Positions 8,187 to 16,927 of a DNA stretch of 64,000 nucleotides are shown piece by piece (the first letter of the stretch is position 1; each line of letters begins with the position of its first letter). A program made the position numbers and the translations under genes. The stretch spans positions 1 to 64,000 of the forward strand of contig JBFWVD010000017.1 in NCBI GenBank assembly GCA_050246915.1. Direction: 5' to 3'. The notes beneath the pieces are model-generated. The model was not told where the DNA came from. It did no database searches and was given only the letters and a program-made list of their open reading frames with translations. Source of the stretch: JBFWVD01 sp050246915. GTDB taxonomy: Bacteria > Actinomycetota > Acidimicrobiia > Acidimicrobiales > Ilumatobacteraceae.

Positions 8187-9068
8187 TCAGCCGACCAGCT
8201 CGAATCGGATGCCGTGCATGTCGGCCGGGTCGATCCACACCGAATGCTCGTGGCGGGCGACGACGCCCAGACCCGCTCGCGCCACGTCGGCATCGATGGT
8301 CGAGAAGTCGGACACCCGCAGCGCCACCGAGTGCAGGCGGCCCTTGCCGGAACGCACCGACACGGCAAACGGGCTGTCATCGCTCGACGGTTGTACGAGA
8401 CGCGTCATGAGATCACCGAGCATGAAGTCAGCCGCGGGATCAGCCGGTGCGCTCTCATCGGCAACGAACGTCGGCTCCACGCCGAAGATCAGCCGGAACT
8501 GCTCGACCACCGGGTCGAGGTCCGCCACTGCAGCCGTGACCCGGGCGATGCCATCGATGGCGATGATGGGTTCGGTCGTCGGCGGAGCCGGGTAGTCGTG
8601 ACGGGGATCACCGGGGAGCTCGTCGTCGGTGAACTCCAGCAGTAGCCCGAATGTGTCGCGCGGGTGCATGAAGAAGTGCCGACCCTCGATGTGCACACCG
8701 GTCACCGCGATGCCGTTGGCCCGCAGCCGATGATCGGTGCCCCACATGTCGTCGATCTCCCACGCGAGTGACTGCACGCCCGGCCCTTCGCGGCGCAAAT
8801 AGCGCCCGACAGTGCCCTCGGCGTCGGTCGAGGCGAGCCCCAGCAGCGGCATGTTGCCGGCCCACAAGATGCCCATCTTGGAGTTGTCCAGGCTGTCGAG
8901 CACCGGGTCCATCATGAGGCCCAGACCGAACAGGCGCTGCCAGTTGTCGACCGCCTCGTCGAAGTTCTCGATGGCCACCGCCACGCGATGGCAGTTGCCC
9001 GCCACGGTGAGCCCCTTGCGGTGCTTGGAGCTGAAGCGCTCCACCGGCGTCAGGTGATCGGTGCTCAT
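8187..9068 (-). CDS. Two-domain VOC (glyoxalase/dioxygenase-fold) protein
   Basis: This 293-residue protein consists of two vicinal-oxygen-chelate modules. The first (about 25-150) begins NCHRVAVAIENFDEAVDNWQRLFGL and contains GVQSLAWEIDDM and HPRDTFGLLLEFTD. The second (about 165-290) begins GIARVTAAVADLDPVVEQFRLIFG and ends SVWIDPADMHGIRFELVG. Metal ligands (His and Glu) are recognisable in both. The ATG at 9068 follows a GGGGGAC ribosome-binding stretch, and the longer frame to 9110 lacks one. It is convergent with the amidohydrolase and divergent from the monooxygenase, in a catabolic neighbourhood. Reaction unknown. Confidence 0.83.
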   Translation of the reverse strand: MSTDHLTPVERFSSKHRKGLTVAGNCHRVAVAIENFDEAVDNWQRLFGLGLMMDPVLDSLDNSKMGILWAGNMPLLGLASTDAEGTVGRYLRREGPGVQSLAWEIDDMWGTDHRLRANGIAVTGVHIEGRHFFMHPRDTFGLLLEFTDDELPGDPRHDYPAPPTTEPIIAIDGIARVTAAVADLDPVVEQFRLIFGVEPTFVADESAPADPAADFMLGDLMTRLVQPSSDDSPFAVSVRSGKGRLHSVALRVSDFSTIDADVARAGLGVVARHEHSVWIDPADMHGIRFELVG

Positions 9069-9207
9069 GTGCGTCCCCCGTTGCATCAGTTCCCCGTGAC
9101 ATCGTGCCACGCGCCGCCGACCGCAGTTCCACTCGGACTCCGCCCAGGGCGCCGTGTACCGTCAGAGGGAGCCATTGGGGTGGCTGCGAGATCAGCGGGG
9201 GGAAATC

Positions 9208-11145
9208 GTGGGGAACAGCGCTGGGAGCACGGCGGGCCAGGTCGACGAGGCATTCATCCGTCGGGCGGTGGAAGCCGCCGAGTTGAACGCCGTTCGAATG
9301 GCGCTCTTCCAAGCCACCGGAGATCCGGAGATCGCGGCCATGGAACTCGATCACGAGGTCATCCGAGGCGGCGCGGCGACACAGACCGTGGTGGCAAAGC
9401 AACATCGCCAGAAGCTCATCGACAAGGCGGTGGCGTATTTGTTGAACCGCGGGCCCGAGCCGCTCGAGGAGATCGAGCAGGTCCCCGACGATGCAACGGT
9501 GAAGCTCCTGCTGGAGATGGCCGAGGGTCTCGAGATCCCCGATGCCGACGTGGAGTTCAAGCGCGATCTGTTGGCCTTCGACTGGTTCCCGAGGGCCACC
9601 GCTTGGACCGCCGAGCGTCCCGATGCCGCGGACGAATTCCACGTGATCATCATCGGCGCGGGCTTCAGTGGCTTGGTGATGGGCCTGCAGATGCAGCTGC
9701 TGAACATCCCGTACACGATCCTCGAGAGGCGGCACGAGCTCGGCGGCACCTGGAGCCGCAACACCTATCCCGATGCCCGCGTCGACACGCTCAGCGCCAC
9801 GTACTGCTACAGCTTCGAAAAGCGCTACCCGTGGTCGGAGTACTTCGCCCGTCAGGGCGAGGTACGTTCCTATCTCGAGCATTGCGCCCGCAAGTACGGG
9901 ATGTTCGATCACATCCGCTTCGATCACGATCTGTCCACGGCCACCTTCGACGAGAAGGCCTCGACGTGGACGTTGTCCGTGAAGACCCCCGAGGGTCTCG
10001 TCGACCTCACCGCCAACGTCATCGTGAGCGCTTCGGGTCTGTTCGCCGCTCCCCGTACCGTGAACATCGAAGGCGCCGGCTCGTTCGGTGGGGAGTTGGT
10101 GCACTCGATCGAGTGGACGGCGAGCCACACCGCCGAAGGCAAGAGCGTTGCCGTGATCGGCAACGGCTCCACCGGTGTGCAGCTATTGGCGCCAGTGGCC
10201 GCAGCAGCCAAGAACGTGCACGTGTTCCAGCGCAGTCCGCAGTGGATCAGCCCGCGTGAGCGCTACGGCGAGCCGATCTCCCCCGAGGCTCGTTGGCTCG
10301 AGGAGAACCTCCCGTACTTCTGGCACTGGAACCACTACACGGCGGTCATGCCGCTGTTCACGTTCTACGAGTTGCTCGTGCCCGATCCCGAGTGGCAGGA
10401 GTCGGGCGGACGGTTCAACCGCCGCAACGACGGCATGGCCGCACTGCTCACCGGCTACATCAAGAACCAGGTCGACAATCGCCAAGACCTGATCGACAAG
10501 CTCATCCCCGACTATCTGCCCATGGCTCGCCGGCCGGTCGTCGACAACGGTTGGTATCGAGCTCTGGTGCGCGACAACGTCGAGCTGGTCACCGACCCGA
10601 TCGCCAAGATCACCGAGACCGGCATCGTCACTGCCGATGGCACCGAGCGAGCTGTCGACATGATCATCGCTGCGGTTGGTTTCGACGTCAACCAGTACAC
10701 GTGGCCGGCGGAGTACCGCGGCGTGGGCGGCAAGACGCTGCAGGACGTGTGGGCCGACAAGGGACCGCGTGCCCATCTCGGCATGACGGTGCCGGGGTTC
10801 CCCAACCTGTTCATCATGTACGGACCCAACTCGCAGCCGATCTCCGGCGGCGGTGCCCTCCCCCAGTGGTTCGAGATCTGGTCGCGTTACATCGCCAAGA
10901 TCATCGTCGCCATGCTCGAAAGCGGCAACTCGCGAGCCGAGGTGCGCGAAGAGGTCTACGAGACCTACAACGAGCGTCAGGACGAGACAGCGCGCGGACT
11001 GATCTACATGGTCGACGACAAGTCCAAGGACATCAACTACTACGTCGGTGACGCCGGTCGGCTCCTCGCCAACATGGCGTGGCAGGCCGAGCAATTCTAC
11101 GAGTGGGTTCGCGATCCTGACCTGACCGACTTCGTCATCAGCTGA
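9208..11145 (+). CDS. Baeyer-Villiger flavin monooxygenase, 4-hydroxyacetophenone monooxygenase-like
   Basis: A 645-residue type I Baeyer-Villiger monooxygenase. The FAD motif is IIIGAGFSGLVMG (near residue 147), the BVMO fingerprint is FGGELVHSIEW (near 292, F-x-G-x3-H-x3-W) and the NADPH motif is VIGNGSTGVQ (near 313). The extra N-terminal domain of about 130 residues and the total length match the 4-hydroxyacetophenone monooxygenase subgroup rather than cyclohexanone monooxygenases. The enzyme would insert oxygen next to a ketone using NADPH and O2. GTG 9208 is chosen because the GCGGGGGGAAA run lies directly upstream. The acyl-CoA ligase gene follows on the same strand. Confidence 0.9.
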   Translation: MGNSAGSTAGQVDEAFIRRAVEAAELNAVRMALFQATGDPEIAAMELDHEVIRGGAATQTVVAKQHRQKLIDKAVAYLLNRGPEPLEEIEQVPDDATVKLLLEMAEGLEIPDADVEFKRDLLAFDWFPRATAWTAERPDAADEFHVIIIGAGFSGLVMGLQMQLLNIPYTILERRHELGGTWSRNTYPDARVDTLSATYCYSFEKRYPWSEYFARQGEVRSYLEHCARKYGMFDHIRFDHDLSTATFDEKASTWTLSVKTPEGLVDLTANVIVSASGLFAAPRTVNIEGAGSFGGELVHSIEWTASHTAEGKSVAVIGNGSTGVQLLAPVAAAAKNVHVFQRSPQWISPRERYGEPISPEARWLEENLPYFWHWNHYTAVMPLFTFYELLVPDPEWQESGGRFNRRNDGMAALLTGYIKNQVDNRQDLIDKLIPDYLPMARRPVVDNGWYRALVRDNVELVTDPIAKITETGIVTADGTERAVDMIIAAVGFDVNQYTWPAEYRGVGGKTLQDVWADKGPRAHLGMTVPGFPNLFIMYGPNSQPISGGGALPQWFEIWSRYIAKIIVAMLESGNSRAEVREEVYETYNERQDETARGLIYMVDDKSKDINYYVGDAGRLLANMAWQAEQFYEWVRDPDLTDFVIS

Positions 11146-11209
11146 TCGCGCGCTCACCCGACCTGGGCGCCCACGGTTACGGTTCCACGTCGTGCCGGGA
11201 GTTGCTGAG

Positions 11210-12724
11210 GTGTCGTTCACGGTTGCCGATCTGGCCCGCAGCGCCGCGAGTCGGTTCGGTGAGCGATCCGCCATCTGCACCGAGGACGGCGTGATGTCCT
11301 ATCGGGAGCTCGATCGTTCCACCAATCGGTTGGCCAACGCGCTCATCGCTTGCTTGGGATCGGACGCGAGGCATCTCGTCGGGGTGCTCTGCGAGCCGTG
11401 CCGCTTCTATGCGCAGTTGCACATCGCTGTGGCGAAAGCTGGGTTGACGTTGGTCAACCTGAGCACGCGAGCCACGGCGGCCGAACTCGCTGCGGTGGTG
11501 AACGATGCCGATCTCAGCTTGCTGGTGTACTCGCCGGCATCGGTCGACGTCGCCGCCGCGGTCCGTGACGAGACCGGCGTAACCCTGGTCGAGATCAGCC
11601 CACAGGGGATGGACGCACTGATGTCGGAGGCATCAACGGTCGATCCGATGGTCGCTGTCGCATCGGAGGACATCCATTCGATCGTGTTCACCAGTGGCTC
11701 GACGGGAACACCGAAGGGCGTGATGATCAGCCATCGAGCAGCGGTGGCCCGCGGGATCGAGAAGGCGATGGCCCTCGGTCTCGGCCCCGATGATGGTTAC
11801 GCACTCAACCTGCCCATGTTCCACATCGGTGGCGACGTGCCGCTGTATGCGATGTTGGTCGTCGGCGGACGGCTCGGCATCATCAACACCACCGAGCCGG
11901 CGCGCTTGTTCGACTTCATCGACGCGCACCACTTGACGGCGATCACGTTCCCACCCGCCACGGGGGTCCTGAAGAGCTACTGCGAACATCTCGCTCTGAC
12001 GACGCCGCGTCAATCCTCTTTGCGGGTTGCCGAGGGACAGGCTGATCCCGTGGCCCCTGATGTGCTGAGCGAACTGACCGGGCGGCTCGGCGTGCGTTAT
12101 CGCGACTCGTACGGGATGAGCGAGGTCTCGACGGTGCTCGGCCGATGGGTCGAGCCCGGCGAGATGCCGAGCTATCGCAAGGACCCGTTCGTGATGACGT
12201 CCTTGGCGCTCAAGGGTTCCGATGGCCGGTTCGTCGACGGTCCGGGTTCAGGTGAACTGATGGTGCGGTCCCCCATGCTCACCTCCGGGTATCTGCATCG
12301 TCCAGAGGCCACGGCCGAGGCGATGGGATCGGGTTGGTTCGCCACCGGCGATCTGTTCGACCGCGACGACAGCGGCGGCATGCGGTTCTTGGAGCGGGCG
12401 GTGTACATGATCCGCTCCGGTGGCGAGAACATCTACCCGGCAGAACTCGAGACACTGATCCGCACCGCACCCGGGGTGGCCGAGGCCGTGGTGGTGGCCA
12501 TGCCCGACGAGCGGTTCGGCTTCGTCCCCAAGGCATACGTGGTGGCCGCCGAAGGTACGTCAATTAACATTGACACTCTCTCCGACTTCGTGGGTGAGCG
12601 GGTGGCCCGGTTCAAACGGCCACGATCTTGGGAGCTGATCGCCGCCGATGAGGTTCCCCGTAGTCCGCTCGGCAAAGTGCTCCGCAAGGAGTTGGCTCGC
12701 CGGGCGATGGAGCCGGGCACCTGA
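11210..12724 (+). CDS. AMP-binding acyl-CoA synthetase
   Basis: A 504-residue ANL-superfamily adenylating enzyme that would activate a carboxylic acid to its CoA thioester. It shows the phosphate-binding loop FTSGSTGTPKG (near 160), YGMSE (near 300), the TGDLFD motif (near 380), RSGGENIYPAE and the C-terminal catalytic lysine in SPLGKVLRKEL (near 487). GTG 11210 is preferred because GGGAG (11197-11201) lies 8 nt upstream; GTG 11192 is an in-frame alternative. It follows the Baeyer-Villiger enzyme and probably works in the same degradation route. An AT-rich palindrome (12559-12574) interrupts its otherwise GC-rich codon usage near the 3' end. Confidence 0.9.
   Translation: MSFTVADLARSAASRFGERSAICTEDGVMSYRELDRSTNRLANALIACLGSDARHLVGVLCEPCRFYAQLHIAVAKAGLTLVNLSTRATAAELAAVVNDADLSLLVYSPASVDVAAAVRDETGVTLVEISPQGMDALMSEASTVDPMVAVASEDIHSIVFTSGSTGTPKGVMISHRAAVARGIEKAMALGLGPDDGYALNLPMFHIGGDVPLYAMLVVGGRLGIINTTEPARLFDFIDAHHLTAITFPPATGVLKSYCEHLALTTPRQSSLRVAEGQADPVAPDVLSELTGRLGVRYRDSYGMSEVSTVLGRWVEPGEMPSYRKDPFVMTSLALKGSDGRFVDGPGSGELMVRSPMLTSGYLHRPEATAEAMGSGWFATGDLFDRDDSGGMRFLERAVYMIRSGGENIYPAELETLIRTAPGVAEAVVVAMPDERFGFVPKAYVVAAEGTSINIDTLSDFVGERVARFKRPRSWELIAADEVPRSPLGKVLRKELARRAMEPGT
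12559..12574. repeat. Dispersed 16-bp palindrome GTCAAT-TAAC-ATTGAC (copy 1)
   Basis: A perfect inverted repeat with 6-bp arms and a 4-bp spacer, preceded by C and followed by AC, inside the acyl-CoA ligase gene. It encodes S-I-N-I-D-T with AT-rich codons (tca att aac att gac act) that stand out from the surrounding GC-rich codons. The same arms and spacing recur at 23986-24001 and 55462-55477, and with one change at 22432-22447. Confidence 0.8.
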
Positions 12725-12750
12725 TCGCAGGATCAGTTGACCCGGTCGCC

Positions 12751-13194
12751 TCAGCGAGTCGCGTTGGGACCGAACGTCGCAGCGTTGACGTAGCGGATCA
12801 CTTGACCATTGATCGACGTCGCCACTGCCGACTCTGTCGGTATCCCTGTGATGGCGTACACGATCGCCCCATTCGGCGGAGAGCCTTGCCCATCCACCAG
12901 TTCGAAAGTGCTGCACGTGAACGCCTCGGGAGGCAGAGCAAGGGTGATGGTGCCCACGATCTCGCCGAGGTCCTCGGGCTTCGGCACATCTGAAAACGAG
13001 CGCCAGTAAGTCGTCCCGAGAACGTGCACCTGCTCGACCGGCTCGGACGCGCAGTGCTGGGTGTCCGCGGCACGCGGCGCCGACAGCGACGAGGTCGCGT
13101 CTGTGTTCGGCCCTGTCGTTGCGTCGGGTCCACAAGCAGCGAGCAGCAACGCCGAGCCCAATGCCATCTGCTTCCACCCGTACCGCCAGCGCAT
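12751..13194 (-). CDS. Small secreted lipoprotein, function unknown
   Basis: This 147-residue protein starts MRWRYGWKQMALGSALLLAACG: an Arg/Lys n-region, a hydrophobic core and a lipobox LAAC, so it should be exported and lipid-anchored at the Cys. After it comes a Thr/Ser-rich spacer and a compact domain containing paired cysteines (TQHC and FTCST). The start at 13194 is preceded by AGGGGG and gives a proper signal peptide, whereas the open frame upstream adds about 40 unrelated residues. It lies directly downstream of another lipoprotein gene on the same strand. Family not recognised. Confidence 0.7.
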   Translation of the reverse strand: MRWRYGWKQMALGSALLLAACGPDATTGPNTDATSSLSAPRAADTQHCASEPVEQVHVLGTTYWRSFSDVPKPEDLGEIVGTITLALPPEAFTCSTFELVDGQGSPPNGAIVYAITGIPTESAVATSINGQVIRYVNAATFGPNATR

Positions 13195-13310
13195 CGCGGC
13201 CCCCTGCCGTGACTTGGCACGACGGCCGGTTCGCTCGGTCTGCAACTGCGACGTCTTCAGGCAGGTCAACGGTTCCCACGAGGTGGTCGCCAAGTAGAAG
13301 CGACGGAGTC

Positions 13311-14348
13311 TCACGGTCGGTACTGCTCGCAGATCGCCGTGATGTCCCCGGCGGCGAAGGAGAGCCAGTACACGTCTTCTGGCGAGCCACTCGACAGATA
13401 CCCGCTCAACGCGTCGAGCGTGTCAGGTTCGAGGTCCGCGCGGGCGTCGTCCATCAGGTGGGTCAACAGCACGGTGGCGTCGGTCCGCACTGATGCCGTT
13501 CGCACCAGATCGTTGTCGTTGACGAGGTAGTAGTCGTTCGAGGGACCTTCGAGGTCCTCGGGATGGTCGTGCAGTGAGGCCAGACGCGCATCCTCTCCAG
13601 ACAGCCAATGCACGACATCGAATTGCGCAGTGCGCGAGCGCGGATCGAAGGCGAGGAGGAACGCGGCATACGTTCCTCCATCCGGCACGAAGTCCACGGA
13701 ACTGCTCCCCGATGGCCGGTTGCCGCAGCCCCCCGACGGACTGATCGGCGGGCGCGTCGACGCGAGCGACGCTTCGACTGCTGCATCGTGAACTGTTTGG
13801 TACACGGCGTCATAAGGCGGATAACAGCGGAGCTCGGCGCGATCGAGCCGGTCGACATACTCGCGGTACGGCGCAGTACGAGGATCGTCCACGCTGTGCT
13901 CCTCATCGAGATGGTCAGGCCCGAACAAGCGCTCCTCCTCGAGCGACTTCACCCGCCCCGTGTCCTCGGGCGAAGCCACCTCGAAGCCCTCGGACCTCAT
14001 GCACGTCGAAAACACCACCTTGGCCGCGGCAAGGTCTGCGCTCGCACCTTGCATCGCCGTCACGATCCCGGCCAGCGCAGCGATATCGACTGACTGAGGG
14101 TCGAACGGCGGCGGGGCCGGTGATGACACGAGAGGTGCCGAAGCGATCGACGAGGAGTCGATCACGGACTCCACCGTTGACGATGGCACCGCACTTGAAA
14201 CAGACGAAGGCACGCTCGAGGGAGGGGTATCCGACGACGCTCCGTTGTCTCGCGGCTCCCCACAGCTCGACAACACAAGGCTCAGCACTGCGATCGTGCT
14301 CAAGCCGACGGAATGCCGCGCGCCACCACCCATTCGCCCGAATGTCAT
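13311..14348 (-). CDS. Secreted lipoprotein with Ser/Pro-rich linker, function unknown
   Basis: The 345-residue product begins MTFGRMGGGARHSVGLSTIA and has the lipobox LSSC, followed by a long Ser/Pro/Val-rich, probably disordered linker (about residues 30-85). The mature domain contains four or more cysteines (STCMRSEGFEV, LRCYPPYD, GGCGNRP, ICEQYRP), which suggests an oxidised extracytoplasmic fold. FSTCMRSEGF resembles a motif seen in many actinobacterial lipoproteins of unknown role. The next lipoprotein gene lies about 115 bp downstream. I placed the start at ATG 14348; the frame is open to 14402. No function can be assigned. Confidence 0.7.
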   Translation of the reverse strand: MTFGRMGGGARHSVGLSTIAVLSLVLSSCGEPRDNGASSDTPPSSVPSSVSSAVPSSTVESVIDSSSIASAPLVSSPAPPPFDPQSVDIAALAGIVTAMQGASADLAAAKVVFSTCMRSEGFEVASPEDTGRVKSLEEERLFGPDHLDEEHSVDDPRTAPYREYVDRLDRAELRCYPPYDAVYQTVHDAAVEASLASTRPPISPSGGCGNRPSGSSSVDFVPDGGTYAAFLLAFDPRSRTAQFDVVHWLSGEDARLASLHDHPEDLEGPSNDYYLVNDNDLVRTASVRTDATVLLTHLMDDARADLEPDTLDALSGYLSSGSPEDVYWLSFAAGDITAICEQYRP

Positions 14349-14461
14349 GGCCCGATGATGCGCCGTGGATGCGGATCGATCAAGGGTGAGTTCAGCGGAC
14401 AACTGGCAGACTCGAGAGCGGCCGATCAGCCGAACACACGCGAACGCCGAGGAGGACGCGC

Positions 14462-15040
14462 ATGGCCGAAGTGCTGCTGTTCCACCACGCTCAGGGCCTC
14501 ACCGACGGGTTCCTCGAGTTCGCCGCGCATCTCCGTCAGGCCGGGCACACCGTCCACACACCCGATCTCTACGACGGTCACGTGTTCGACGACCTCGAAT
14601 CAGGCGTTGGCTACGCGCGCCAGATCGGCTTCGCTACGGTCATCGAGCGGGGTCGTGCGGCAGCCCTGGCGCTCCCCGAACGCATCGTCTACGCGGGCAT
14701 CTCCCTCGGTGTGCTCCCGGCACAGATGCTCGCCCAGACGCGGCCCGGCACGGCCGGTGCGCTGTTGCTCGAAGCATGTGTCCCCGTCGACGAGTTCGGC
14801 GGTGCATGGCCCAGCGACGTGCCCGTGCAGATCCACGGTATGGACGACGACCCATCGTTCGTGCACGAGGGAGACCTCATCGCCGCTCGGCAACTACTCG
14901 CGACCGCCGCTCGCGGCGAGTTGTTCCTCTACCCCGGTGACGGGCACCTGTTCACCGATGCCAGCCTCGCCTCCTACGACGAAGCGGCCGCGACCTTGCT
15001 GATGGAGCGCGTCATCGCTTTCCTCGACATGACCGAGTGA
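14462..15040 (+). CDS. Dienelactone hydrolase-family alpha/beta hydrolase
   Basis: A 192-residue alpha/beta hydrolase close to the dienelactone hydrolase family in size and layout: VLLFHHAQGLTDGFLEFAAHL, PDLYDG, nucleophile elbow GISLG (Ser near residue 80; classical DLHs have Cys), an acidic segment HGMDDDP and a C-terminal GDGHLF with the catalytic His. It would hydrolyse a small ester or lactone. The start is well supported by GAGGAGG just upstream of ATG 14462. It runs convergently towards the DrrB-like gene, with 6 bp between the two stop codons. Confidence 0.85.
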   Translation: MAEVLLFHHAQGLTDGFLEFAAHLRQAGHTVHTPDLYDGHVFDDLESGVGYARQIGFATVIERGRAAALALPERIVYAGISLGVLPAQMLAQTRPGTAGALLLEACVPVDEFGGAWPSDVPVQIHGMDDDPSFVHEGDLIAARQLLATAARGELFLYPGDGHLFTDASLASYDEAAATLLMERVIAFLDMTE

Positions 15041-15046
15041 TCGAGC

Positions 15047-15868
15047 TCAGCCTTGGCGGTAGCGCTGCACCGCCAGCGTGGCGAACACAGCGATCATCCC
15101 GACGATCCACACCAGTGACATCGTCAACGAGTGCGCCACGGGTCCACCCTGCGTGAGTGATCTCATGGCGTTGACCACATGGGTGAACGGTTGGTTGCGG
15201 GAGAACGCCTGCAGCCAACCAGGCATCGCGGTGGTCGGAGAGAACGCACCGCTGGTGAAGGTGAGCGGGAAGATGAGCACGATGCCGGCCACCTGCGCGG
15301 TCTCCGCCTCTTTCAGGCTCAGACCGATGAAGGCGAACAGCCACGCCAACGCGAAGCCGAAGGCCAACGCAAGCCCAACTGCCCCAAGGGCGGGAACGAA
15401 TCCATTGTGGAACCGGAAGCCAACCGCCGATCCGACGATGATCATCAACGCCACGACCGCGAGGTTGCGGACCGCGTCGGCCATGGTCCGGCCTGCCAGC
15501 ACGGCGCTGCGTGCCATGGGGAGGCTGCGGAACCGGTTCACGATGCCGCTCGAAAGATCGGACGACAGACCGACCGCGGTGTTGATGCCACCGAAGGCGA
15601 CGGTCTGCACGAAGATCCCAGGAAGGAGGAAGTCGACGTAGCTTCGACCGGGGACGACGAGTGCTTTGCCGAACACGTAGTTGAACAACAGCACGAACAT
15701 CACCGGCTGCACGGTGGCGAAGAAGAGCAGCTGCGGGGTGCGCACCAGTCGCTTCAGGTTGCGCTGCACGATGACCAGCGTGTCGCTGATGGCGGCGCCA
15801 CGTGGGAGGTGATGCAGCGTCGGCGCACCGATGGTGGCGACGCTCGCGGAGGTCGTGACATCACTCAT
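15047..15868 (-). CDS. ABC-2 type exporter permease (DrrB-like)
   Basis: A 273-residue ABC-2 membrane subunit. After a roughly 35-residue cytoplasmic N-terminus it has QRNLKRLVRTPQLLFFATVQP (the amphipathic entry helix of DrrB proteins) and about six hydrophobic segments. It also has the family motif YVDFLLPGIFVQTVAFGG and the late FPLTFTSGAFSPTTAMPGWLQ loop. It overlaps the ATPase gene by 4 bp (ATGA), so translation is coupled, and the two form one exporter of the daunorubicin-resistance type. Regulation is probably by the divergent TetR protein. Cargo unknown. Confidence 0.9.
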   Translation of the reverse strand: MSDVTTSASVATIGAPTLHHLPRGAAISDTLVIVQRNLKRLVRTPQLLFFATVQPVMFVLLFNYVFGKALVVPGRSYVDFLLPGIFVQTVAFGGINTAVGLSSDLSSGIVNRFRSLPMARSAVLAGRTMADAVRNLAVVALMIIVGSAVGFRFHNGFVPALGAVGLALAFGFALAWLFAFIGLSLKEAETAQVAGIVLIFPLTFTSGAFSPTTAMPGWLQAFSRNQPFTHVVNAMRSLTQGGPVAHSLTMSLVWIVGMIAVFATLAVQRYRQG

Positions 15869-16809
15869 ACCGATGCTCCTGTGCCCGTGAGAGTGAGGAA
15901 GACGTCGTCGAGCGACGGTCGTCGCAAGGCCACATCGTCGAGGACGAGATGGGCTTCGTCGAGCAGGCGAACTCCCGCAAGCAGACTTGACGCTCCGTCA
16001 CGCGCCGCGATGGTGACGCGTCGCTCGTCGCGCGAGACCACCGGCCGATCACCGTGCAACGTGGCCAAGATGGCGGCCGCCTGATCGAGTTGGGCTTCGT
16101 CGACCAAGCGGATCTCGAGCACATCTCCGCCGAGTCGCGCCTTGAGCTCCTCGCTGGTGCCACGAGCCACGACCGCGCCGTGATCGATCACCACGATCGA
16201 ATCAGCGAGGTGATCGGCCTCCTCGAGGTACTGCGTCGTCAGCAGCAGCGTGGTCCCTTCGGCCACCAACTCTTTGATGAAGGCCCAGAGGTCGAGTCGG
16301 GTACGCGGATCGAGCCCGGTGGTCGGCTCATCGAGGATGAGCACCGATGGCTTACCAACCAGGCTCGCCCCCAGATCGAGTCGACGACGCATGCCACCGG
16401 AGTAGGTACGCACCGGCCGACCGGCGGCATCGCTGAGCCCGAGCCGCTCGAGAACCTCATCGGCTCGTCTTGCCGCGTCTCTCCGACCGAGCCGATAGAG
16501 CCGACCGACCATCACCAGGTTCTCCCGACCGCTGAGCACTTCATCCACGGCAGCGAATTGACCGGCGAGGCCGATGATCGTGCGCACCGCAACGGCATCT
16601 CGCACCACATCGAGCCCTGAGATGGTGGCCGAGCCCGAGTCGGGCTTGTGCAACGTGGCCAATACGTTCACGAGGGTGGTCTTGCCGGCGCCGTTGGGCC
16701 CGAGCAGGCCCAACACCGTCCCTGCCTCGACCTGCAGGTCGACCCCCGTGAGGGCGTGGACATCGCCGAAGGACTTGGCGACCTGGCGTACATCGATCAT
16801 GACGGCCAT
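15865..16809 (-). CDS. ABC exporter ATPase (DrrA-like)
   Basis: This 314-residue nucleotide-binding subunit has Walker A GPNGAGKTT, a Q-loop in LAGQFAAVDE, the signature TYSGGMRRRLDLG, Walker B VLILDEPTTGLDP and an H-loop variant TTQYLEEADHLAD. The approximately 90-residue C-terminal extension, with LRRPSLDDVFLTLTG at the end, is the DrrA-specific tail that stabilises the complex. ATG 16809 is chosen; further upstream the frame runs into the promoter. A TATATT -10 box (16864-16869, minus strand) and the TetR operator lie 55-95 bp upstream, so transcription should respond to the divergent repressor. Confidence 0.9.
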   Translation of the reverse strand: MAVMIDVRQVAKSFGDVHALTGVDLQVEAGTVLGLLGPNGAGKTTLVNVLATLHKPDSGSATISGLDVVRDAVAVRTIIGLAGQFAAVDEVLSGRENLVMVGRLYRLGRRDAARRADEVLERLGLSDAAGRPVRTYSGGMRRRLDLGASLVGKPSVLILDEPTTGLDPRTRLDLWAFIKELVAEGTTLLLTTQYLEEADHLADSIVVIDHGAVVARGTSEELKARLGGDVLEIRLVDEAQLDQAAAILATLHGDRPVVSRDERRVTIAARDGASSLLAGVRLLDEAHLVLDDVALRRPSLDDVFLTLTGTGASV

Positions 16810-16863
16810 GAGTGACCCCATCTGGAGGTGTTGGTCGGGCCGAGTGCCCGTCCGCTGACCAGC

Positions 16864-16921
16864 AATATAGAACTGACTAGTACCGGAACACAAGAGTTCC
16901 GGTACTCAATCGTCCTACACT
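16864..16921. promoter_or_regulatory. TetR-family operator with divergent promoters
   Basis: A perfect inverted repeat with arms GTACCGGAAC (16880-16889) and GTTCCGGTAC (16896-16905) and a 6-bp spacer lies between the exporter genes and tetR; one more A-T pair extends each arm. On the minus strand TTGTGT and TATATT (16864-16869), 18 bp apart, form a promoter whose -35 region falls inside the palindrome. On the plus strand TACACT (16916-16921) sits 6 nt before the tetR GTG. Binding here would repress both directions. Confidence 0.8.
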
Positions 16922-16927
16922 GTTGTC

